A stretch of 5,933 nucleotides of DNA from Clostridiales bacterium. GTDB lineage: Bacteria; Bacillota; Clostridia; Oscillospirales; Butyricicoccaceae. The stretch's first letter is position 1; every line of letters starts with the position of its first letter. The notes beneath the pieces are model-generated. The model worked only from the letters and a program-made list of their open reading frames with translations, ran no database searches and had not been told where the DNA came from. A program made the position numbers and the translations under genes. Below are positions 1 through 4,440 of this stretch, in pieces. The stretch spans positions 1-5,933 of the forward strand of contig JANZZB010000099.1 of NCBI GenBank assembly GCA_026419635.1, read 5' to 3'.

Positions 1-603
1 TTCGTATACCGCTCTTGAATTGGAATGGCTTGCGATAAACGGTCGCTTAACAATTTCATCGATTTCAAAAAATCCGCGCTGAGATAAATGCGATACATCA
101 AGAATAATGCCAATTTCATCCGCGGTTTTAACAAAATTTCTACCGTGCAGTGTAAGGCCTTCTGATTCATCCGCTGCTGCGCTGCACGCACATAAATTCC
201 GGTTGTTCCATGTCAAAACCAAAAAGCGCAGTCCATCGTTATAGGCTTGCTCCAGTGTTTTTTCAGAACACCCTAACAGTTCCGCCCCTTCAGCTGATAA
301 AAAGGCGGCATTATGACCGGAAGCATACGCACGTTTTATTTCCTTTGCGTTCCGGCAAAGCATTGGAGCACCGTTTTTTCCATCAAGCAGCGTGTGTGCA
401 AGCTCCATTTGAGCGCGGAATCGTCCCTCGATATTTTGATCTGTTGATGAATCGCCCCATATAGCAAAAATCTGAGCGTAACGGGAAAAACATTGCGCTT
501 TTTCAAGACTGATATGATAATCGTTTTTCTGCAATGTTCCGCCCTGATCATAAATTCTTGAAATGGTATCGCAATGACAGTCAAAAAGCCGTATATGGTT
601 CAT
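1..603 (-). CDS. Membrane dipeptidase family (peptidase M19) protein, C-terminal part outside window
   Basis: The minus strand is open from an ATG at 603 to the window edge, giving 201 residues with no stop; the family is usually about 300-400 residues, so the C-terminus is missing. The metal-ligand pattern of zinc dipeptidases (renal dipeptidase fold, TIM barrel) is visible: HxD in DCHCDT (H10, D12), the bridging glutamate in SAEGAE (E105), H172 in LDVSHLS and H193 in SHSN. The 21-residue spacing of the last two matches my recollection of the human enzyme. Family members hydrolyse dipeptides, including some with a D-residue; the actual substrate is unknown. No signal peptide or membrane segment is seen at the N-terminus, so despite the family name it is probably cytoplasmic. 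The start is fixed by GGAGGG at 613-618, 9 nt upstream. The ATG overlaps the yraN stop (ATGA), implying translational coupling and operon membership. Confidence 0.88.
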   Translation of the reverse strand, partial: MNHIRLFDCHCDTISRIYDQGGTLQKNDYHISLEKAQCFSRYAQIFAIWGDSSTDQNIEGRFRAQMELAHTLLDGKNGAPMLCRNAKEIKRAYASGHNAAFLSAEGAELLGCSEKTLEQAYNDGLRFLVLTWNNRNLCACSAAADESEGLTLHGRNFVKTADEIGIILDVSHLSQRGFFEIDEIVKRPFIASHSNSRAVYE

Positions 604-983
604 ATTTCATAACCCTCCGATGTAAAAGCGTTTTCAATATGTTTAATCGAAAACGGCATAGTACTTTCCTCTGCCAAATAAACCTCGATAACATCAAATC
701 GCGCATTCTGCTTGCCGGCAGGATCATTTGAGGAAAGCCACTGTTTGGCGGCAAGGAGAATTCTCTTTTGTTTGCCGAAAGTTACTGCCTCAAACGCATT
801 AGCAAATCGATTATCTTTACGGGTTTTCACTTCAACGAAAATAATTTCTCCTCGTTTTTTCGCAATCAGGTCAATCTCTCCGAAACGAGTCGAATAATTT
901 GCTTCCCGTATTTCGTATCCTTTTTTTCGCAAATACTCCGCTGCCGCCGCCTCTCCCCATTTGCCGATCAGCTGCGATTTCAT
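600..983 (-). CDS. yraN: YraN/UPF0102 family nuclease-fold protein
   Basis: This 127-residue protein matches the usual UPF0102 length of about 115-130. It has the family's N-terminal G-x-x-G-E motif (G7, G10, E11), then a long helix ending in KKGYEI. A PD-(D/E)xK-like core follows: GEID (E36, D38), a short hairpin and FVEVKTR (E51, K53), with a C-terminal RFDVIEV strand. The family has a Holliday-junction-resolvase-like fold. A DNA-processing role is generally supposed, but the substrate is not established. The start ATG overlaps the rnhB stop as ATGA, and AAGGAG at 992-997 lies 8 nt upstream inside the end of rnhB. Its own stop overlaps the dipeptidase start in the same way. Linkage to rnhB is common across bacteria and fits a nucleic-acid maintenance role, though that is inference. 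Confidence 0.93.
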   Translation of the reverse strand: MKSQLIGKWGEAAAAEYLRKKGYEIREANYSTRFGEIDLIAKKRGEIIFVEVKTRKDNRFANAFEAVTFGKQKRILLAAKQWLSSNDPAGKQNARFDVIEVYLAEESTMPFSIKHIENAFTSEGYEI

Positions 984-1606
984 CCTATTCGCTCCTTAGG
1001 CAGAATTTTTTTTAAAAAACTACGGCGGTGCGCTTCACACGGTCCGTTTTTAAGCAGCAATTCGATATGTTTTTTGGTGGGATATCCTTTATGTATTTCA
1101 AAAAGATAGTCGGGATATGTACTAGCCATTTCTTTCATATACAGGTCCCTGCTTACTTTTGCAAGGATCGACGCCGCGGCGATGGATGCGCTTTTGGCAT
1201 CTCCACCCACAATGGTACGAACCGGAATTTGAAAACCTCTTGCACAATTTCCGTCGATCAGGGCGATGTCCGGTTTTATGTTTAACCCGTCAATTGCCCG
1301 ATGCATTGCAAGCATTGTGGCATTTAATATATTCATATTGTCAATTTCCTGTTCTGATGCAGAAGCAACGCAAAAAGCCAAGGCATGTTTTCGAATTTCA
1401 ATAAAAAGCAGATTCCGTTTCTTTTCACTGAGTTTTTTTGAATCATCCAGTCCATCAATCCGATTAAATGGGTTTAATATAACAGCGGCAGCATATACCG
1501 GGCCGGCCAATGGCCCCCTGCCTGCTTCGTCAACACCGCAGATGAACTGATTTCCAAAGCTACGTTCTTCATTTTCAAATGTGAACATATCGCGTTCGTC
1601 AACCAT
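980..1606 (-). CDS. rnhB: Ribonuclease HII
   Basis: This 208-residue type 2 RNase H removes RNA from RNA/DNA hybrids and single ribonucleotides misincorporated into DNA, using two metal ions. The signature VDEAGRGPLAGPV begins at residue 25 and supplies D26 and E27. LIDGN supplies D118, and GGDAKS followed by SIAAASILAKVSRD supplies D136. These four acidic residues form the expected active site by comparison with characterised RNase HII. The C-terminal HKGYPTKKH segment and the HRRSF motif are also typical. The length fits the family, and no key residue is missing. The chosen ATG at 1606 has GGAGG at 1616-1620, 9 nt upstream, embedded in the end of ylqF, which it overlaps by 8 nt. Another Met seven codons in (M7) lacks a comparable site. 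The 3' end overlaps yraN by 4 nt. Confidence 0.97.
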   Translation of the reverse strand: MVDERDMFTFENEERSFGNQFICGVDEAGRGPLAGPVYAAAVILNPFNRIDGLDDSKKLSEKKRNLLFIEIRKHALAFCVASASEQEIDNMNILNATMLAMHRAIDGLNIKPDIALIDGNCARGFQIPVRTIVGGDAKSASIAAASILAKVSRDLYMKEMASTYPDYLFEIHKGYPTKKHIELLLKNGPCEAHRRSFLKKILPKERIG

Positions 1607-2489
1607 CCTGCTGTTCCTCCACGCTTTTAGCTATGGGTAGATCGGGAGGCAACTCGAGCGTAATACGACCTAAAAGTCCCCCGCGATATTCGTCAAGCAG
1701 AATATGCGCCATTCGTTCTAAGTCTACTTCTCCGCCGGAGATTAAAAAACCGCGGTTTTTCGCGGCTATTTGCAGCAGCTCAAACCCGCTTAATTGATCC
1801 GTAGTTTTGATTTTATAACGACTATTCAGAGCTTCCGGTTTTATTTCGGAAAGCTTTTTTATCAGATTACAGGAAAGCTCCTCGATATCAATGATTTCGT
1901 CCCGAACAGCGCCTGTAAAGGCGAGGTGCATTCCGGTTGTTTCGTCGTCAAACTTCGGCCAAAGTATGCCGGGTGTATCCAAAAGATCAAATCCATCGCC
2001 GATAGAAAACCACTGTTTGCCGCGTGTTACTCCGGGTCTATCCTGCGCTATGGCGGATTTTTTTCGGATAACCCTGTTTATAAAGGAGGATTTTCCGACG
2101 TTTGGAACACCGACTACCATTATTTTTACGCCTCGGCCCGCCATTCCTTTTTCTTTCAATCGTTCCAGTTTTTGAGACATAACCTGACGAACTGCCGGCA
2201 AAAAACGATCGATACCCGAACCCCGTTTGCTATCGGTCAGAATAACGGCGTAGCCCTTTGCTTGAAAATATGCCGTCCATTTTGCGTTAGCCTCCGGATC
2301 ACTTTGATCCGATCGGTTCATGACAATTAAACGAGGCTTCCCCGAAAACAGCTTGTCGACATCAGGATTACGTGACGATATCGGAATTCTGGCGTCGACA
2401 ATTTCACAAACAAGATCAATCAGAGGAAGACTTTCTTCCATCATGCGTCTTGTTTTCGTCATATGCCCGGGGTACCATTGTATTTTCAT
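1599..2489 (-). CDS. ylqF: Ribosome biogenesis GTPase YlqF/RbgA
   Basis: This 296-residue circularly permuted GTPase matches B. subtilis RbgA closely in layout. RbgA drives a late step of 50S subunit assembly in the cytoplasm. The N-terminal IQWYPGHM contains H9, the equivalent of the catalytic histidine proposed for RbgA. The permuted G motifs come in the order G4 (NRSD, residues 58-61), G5 region (about 85-90), G1/P-loop GVPNVGKSS (127-135), G2 threonine in DRPGVT (T155) and G3 DTPG (171-174). These are followed by ILWPKF and an RNA-binding C-terminal domain. The G4 motif carries arginine where lysine is standard (NKxD); the codon reads clearly as cga. GGAG at 2497-2500 sits 7 nt before the ATG. 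The gene lies 24 nt after lepB and overlaps rnhB by 8 nt, the usual Clostridia/Bacilli arrangement next to rplS and rnhB. Confidence 0.96.
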   Translation of the reverse strand: MKIQWYPGHMTKTRRMMEESLPLIDLVCEIVDARIPISSRNPDVDKLFSGKPRLIVMNRSDQSDPEANAKWTAYFQAKGYAVILTDSKRGSGIDRFLPAVRQVMSQKLERLKEKGMAGRGVKIMVVGVPNVGKSSFINRVIRKKSAIAQDRPGVTRGKQWFSIGDGFDLLDTPGILWPKFDDETTGMHLAFTGAVRDEIIDIEELSCNLIKKLSEIKPEALNSRYKIKTTDQLSGFELLQIAAKNRGFLISGGEVDLERMAHILLDEYRGGLLGRITLELPPDLPIAKSVEEQQDG

Positions 2490-2513
2490 TTGCTGACTCC
2501 AAATAAAATAAAA

Positions 2514-3098
2514 TTAATGAATATTGCCAAAACGGCTTATCGGAAATAGACGGAATAAAACGCGTCCCAAAATATAACGCTCATCAACCACACCTAAACG
2601 GGAATCACGGCTGTCGGAACTGTTGTTTCGGTTGTCTCCCATAACGAATACTGAGCCTTTCGGGACGGTAAGCGGAAACTGTGTTCCTTCAAAAAGAGAA
2701 GTTGGCTCGTTGATGTACGATTCGTTCTGAACGACCCCGTCCACTTTTACTTCATGGGTCTGAAAATTAATGTCTATTGTCTGACCGCCAACAGCGATAA
2801 TCCGTTTTACAATTGGTTTTGTCATGAAGCTTTTTTTTGTTAAAACGACAATATCGCCTTGCTTGGGGTGATAAAACAAATTACTGATGACCACCGTGTC
2901 CCGATCATGAAGCGTCGGGTACATTGATTGTCCGTCTACGCCGATGATGCGCATTAAAAAAACAAATAAAATAACGACAACACAAAGTGCCGTTACAAGT
3001 GCTTCAATCCAATCAAAAATCTCTGATTTTTCCGTTGTAGAAACGTTAGGCAGAATGGATCCGTTTTGTTCTGAAAAAGATGCTGCATTATTTCCCAT
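2514..3098 (-). CDS. lepB: Signal peptidase I
   Basis: This 194-residue membrane-bound type I signal peptidase cleaves signal peptides from exported preproteins at the outer face of the membrane. A charged and polar N-terminal tail of about 30 residues precedes one hydrophobic segment (roughly residues 31-49). Then come the catalytic serine motif GQSMYPT (S58), a KQGDIVVL strand, the general-base lysine motif VKRIIA (K98), and the conserved GDNRNNSSDSR box (154-164). The chain ends shortly after GRVLFRLFPI. The short length and single transmembrane segment are typical of Gram-positive SipS-like enzymes. AGGAG at 3105-3109 is 6 nt upstream of the ATG. The gene heads the lepB-ylqF-rnhB-yraN-dipeptidase run. 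It is separated from rplS by 187 bp that hold a strong hairpin and a candidate promoter. Confidence 0.97.
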   Translation of the reverse strand: MGNNAASFSEQNGSILPNVSTTEKSEIFDWIEALVTALCVVVILFVFLMRIIGVDGQSMYPTLHDRDTVVISNLFYHPKQGDIVVLTKKSFMTKPIVKRIIAVGGQTIDINFQTHEVKVDGVVQNESYINEPTSLFEGTQFPLTVPKGSVFVMGDNRNNSSDSRDSRLGVVDERYILGRVLFRLFPISRFGNIH

Positions 3099-3104
3099 AG
3101 TTTT

Positions 3105-3109
3105 CTCCT
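3105..3109 (-). promoter_or_regulatory. Ribosome binding site of lepB
   Basis: The minus strand reads AGGAG with a 6-nt spacer to the lepB ATG at 3098. It fixes the first gene start of the downstream cluster. Confidence 0.85.
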
Positions 3110-3133
3110 AATAATCACTTACATACATAGTAT

Positions 3134-3162
3134 ATAATAATATCATGAAAATATAAAAGCAA
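3134..3162 (-). promoter_or_regulatory. Candidate sigma-A promoter for lepB operon
   Basis: On the minus strand a TATTAT -10 element (3134-3139) lies 17 nt after TTGCTT (3157-3162). The -10 is good but the -35 matches only the TTG of TTGACA. The region is very AT-rich, so other hexamers can be drawn; a TATACT just downstream is an alternative -10. It would start transcription near 3127, giving a leader of about 30 nt before lepB. A promoter here would explain how lepB and downstream genes are expressed beyond the hairpin that follows rplS. Confidence 0.4.
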
Positions 3163-3251
3163 GTTAAAAAGAGACTGTAATGAATATTCACGTATAAGAT
3201 AAAATTTTAAGTTGACTCTTTTTACCGTTGTTTAAAAATAATAAACAGAAT

Positions 3252-3277
3252 AACGGGAGGGAAAATTCCCTCCCGTT
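3252..3277 (-). terminator. Strong hairpin after rplS, likely (bidirectional) terminator
   Basis: Two 12-bp arms (3252-3263 and 3266-3277) are perfectly complementary and rich in G/C (ACGGGAGGG against CCCTCCCGT), with an AA centre; the innermost A-T pairs would open as loop. It starts about 8 nt after the rplS stop. Read in the rplS direction, the hairpin is followed by a broken U-rich tract (TTATTCTGTTTATT), weaker than a perfect terminator. Read on the plus strand it is followed by seven consecutive T, the textbook form. It most likely ends or reduces rplS transcription and insulates the lepB group, and may work in both directions. Confidence 0.8.
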
Positions 3278-3285
3278 TTTTTCGT

Positions 3286-3627
3286 TTAGATATCTTGTTT
3301 GACTTTGGCCGCTTTTCCGACTCTGTTTCTGAGATAGTATAGCTTTGCGCGGCGAACTTTACCACGTCTGACCACTTCAACTTTTTCTATGTTCGGAGAA
3401 TGCATCGGGAATGTTTTTTCAACACCTACGCCGTAAGACATGCGTCGAACGGTAAAGCTTTCCGAAATTCCTCCGTGTTTTTTCGCAATAACCGTGCCCT
3501 CAAACACCTGCACTCTTTCGCGTGAACCTTCCTTAATTTTAACATGCACTTTAACAGTGTCGCCTATGCCGAACTGTCCGGCATCCGCTTTAATCTGCGG
3601 TGCGGTAATAGCCTTTATGAGATCCAT
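3286..3627 (-). CDS. rplS: 50S ribosomal protein L19
   Basis: This 113-residue protein has the usual L19 length. L19 is a large-subunit protein located at the interface with the 30S subunit. Recognisable landmarks are the central GDTVKVHVKIKEG strand, RVQVFEGTVIAKKHGG, FTVRRMSYGVGVE and FPMHSP. The basic C-terminal segment VRRGKVRRAKLYYLR is diagnostic of the family. The reading frame is open for 12 more codons upstream to a GTG at 3663, but the true start is the ATG at 3627. From there the protein begins as L19 normally does (MDLIKAI), and AAGGGAG at 3636-3642 is 8 nt upstream. It has its own promoter and a structured leader, and is followed by a strong hairpin, so it can be regulated separately from lepB. 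The common upstream neighbours rimM and trmD are absent in this window. Confidence 0.98.
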   Translation of the reverse strand: MDLIKAITAPQIKADAGQFGIGDTVKVHVKIKEGSRERVQVFEGTVIAKKHGGISESFTVRRMSYGVGVEKTFPMHSPNIEKVEVVRRGKVRRAKLYYLRNRVGKAAKVKQDI

Positions 3628-3725
3628 ACCGATCTCTCCCTTCTCATTAGACGTTCGTACCACAAAGAAAAGTTCGTTACTGCAAGGGCAGCAACCGGTG
3701 GCAGAGGACTGTCCTTAATATATGC
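3628..3725 (-). ncRNA. Candidate L19 (rplS) autoregulatory mRNA leader
   Basis: Between the predicted transcription start near 3725 and the rplS ATG lies about 98 nt of untranslated leader. In the RNA an 8-bp hairpin forms at 3676-3695 (GUUGCUGC, loop CCUU, GCAGUAAC, one G-U pair). It is enclosed by a 6-bp stem UGCCAC/GUGGUA (3698-3703 with 3658-3663). Just 5' of these is the near-palindrome AGGAC-A-GUCCU (3705-3715). A U-rich stretch (CUUUUCUUU) follows the hairpin. Low-GC Gram-positive bacteria are known to carry an L19 leader element in this position. That, the gene identity and the nested stems support the call. I cannot align it to the family consensus, so membership is inference. Confidence 0.55.
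3636..3642 (-). promoter_or_regulatory. Ribosome binding site of rplS
   Basis: AAGGGAG on the minus strand, 8 nt before the ATG at 3627. It decides the start against the longer GTG-initiated frame at 3663, whose extra 12 codons would translate this very site. Confidence 0.9.
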
Positions 3726-3731
3726 CATGAT

Positions 3732-3760
3732 ATAATAGCATGGTTTTTAATAATATGCAA
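3732..3760 (-). promoter_or_regulatory. Sigma-A promoter of rplS (extended -10)
   Basis: On the minus strand TTGCAT (-35, 3755-3760) is followed after exactly 17 nt by TATTAT (-10, 3732-3737). A TGn extension sits directly before the -10 (TGCTATTAT). The -35 begins only 20 nt after the stop of the DUF2344 gene. No terminator is visible between, so read-through from upstream may add to this promoter. The -10 is bracketed by the 5-bp inverted repeat CCATG/CATGG (3725-3729, 3739-3743). Confidence 0.8.
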
Positions 3761-3780
3761 TATTTATTTTGAAATATAAC

Positions 3781-4440
3781 CTACCGAAAAATTTCAAGAT
3801 GCTCATTTAATATGGATTTACGTGTGAATAAAGCATCGGGGCAGGAATTTAAGGAAAGTTCCTTATGAATAACCTTTACAAGATATTCCGGATTTAAGTT
3901 TTGGTTTCCGGCGGACAAAACCGTATTAATCTTTATCTCCCCATCCTTCAAATACGCTTTTACACCGACCATAAAGTCTTTTATATCAACTTCGATTTCA
4001 CCGCTTTTGGACTTTTTCTTTGTTAAAATGGAGTCCCTTTCAAAAAGTGCATGGATTTGAGACAGAAGTTTCTGTTTCGGAACATCATCGGCATAAAGCT
4101 CGATTTCATATTCGGCGTATGCAATTTCTTTTGGCTTTGTAAGTGCACAGCCAATAGTATGAGCATGAAATCCGGATGGCAGCGCCTGATTGATCATTTC
4201 CAGTGCATGTTCGGGTAATGAATCGGAATGTAAGTCAAAATCAATGATTTCATCAAGACCGGCAAAGCCGGTAGATAACGGTAACAGAATTGATACATAG
4301 GGATGGGGGTTAAACCCTTCCGTATACCAAAGCGGAAGTTTTGCCCTTTGAAAAGTTCTTTGAAATAAACGCATGGTGTCAAGATGACTGACGAATTTGG
4401 CATTTCCTGTTTTCGAAAACCGCATTCTGGAATTAAACAT
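3781..4440 (-). CDS. Radical SAM-linked protein, DUF2344/TIGR03936 family
   Basis: This 219-residue protein is recognised by its N-terminal pattern: MRFSKTGNAKFVSHLD, then FQRTFQRAKLPLWYTEGFNPHP and a SILLPLSTG segment. That is the family signature for the small partner of a large radical SAM protein. Its biochemical function is not established. The remainder (roughly residues 75-219) has alternating strands and helices with no membrane segment, and there is no metal-binding cysteine cluster. The frame is open to 4539, but the ATG at 4440 is preferred: GGGAGG at 4448-4453 is 7 nt upstream and family homology begins right after it. The start overlaps the stop of the radical SAM gene by 8 nt, indicating co-translation and probably a shared pathway. 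In some bacteria this domain is fused to its radical SAM partner or lies beside ribonuclease G; here it stands alone beside rplS. Confidence 0.88.
   Translation of the reverse strand: MFNSRMRFSKTGNAKFVSHLDTMRLFQRTFQRAKLPLWYTEGFNPHPYVSILLPLSTGFAGLDEIIDFDLHSDSLPEHALEMINQALPSGFHAHTIGCALTKPKEIAYAEYEIELYADDVPKQKLLSQIHALFERDSILTKKKSKSGEIEVDIKDFMVGVKAYLKDGEIKINTVLSAGNQNLNPEYLVKVIHKELSLNSCPDALFTRKSILNEHLEIFR

Noticed and set aside
336..584. Minus-strand open frame of 82 codons
   Set aside because: It is an out-of-frame shadow inside the M19 dipeptidase gene, which carries the real metal-ligand motifs.
768..1109. Plus-strand open frame of 113 codons
   Set aside because: It is antisense to yraN and rnhB, with a cysteine/phenylalanine-rich composition typical of a reverse-complement shadow.
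1794..2330. Plus-strand open frame of 178 codons
   Set aside because: It lies wholly opposite ylqF, whose GTPase motifs are clear, and the translation shows no recognisable domain or ribosome binding site.
3212..3282. Plus-strand small RNA from a TTGACT -35 ending at the seven-T terminator
   Set aside because: No acceptable -10 lies at 16-18 nt spacing (best match 4 of 6), and the product would be only about 35 nt, nearly all hairpin. Kept only as a possibility under the terminator finding.
3628..3663. N-terminal extension of rplS by 12 codons from a GTG at 3663
   Set aside because: The extension would translate the AAGGGAG ribosome binding site and part of a leader stem, and L19 homology begins at the ATG at 3627.
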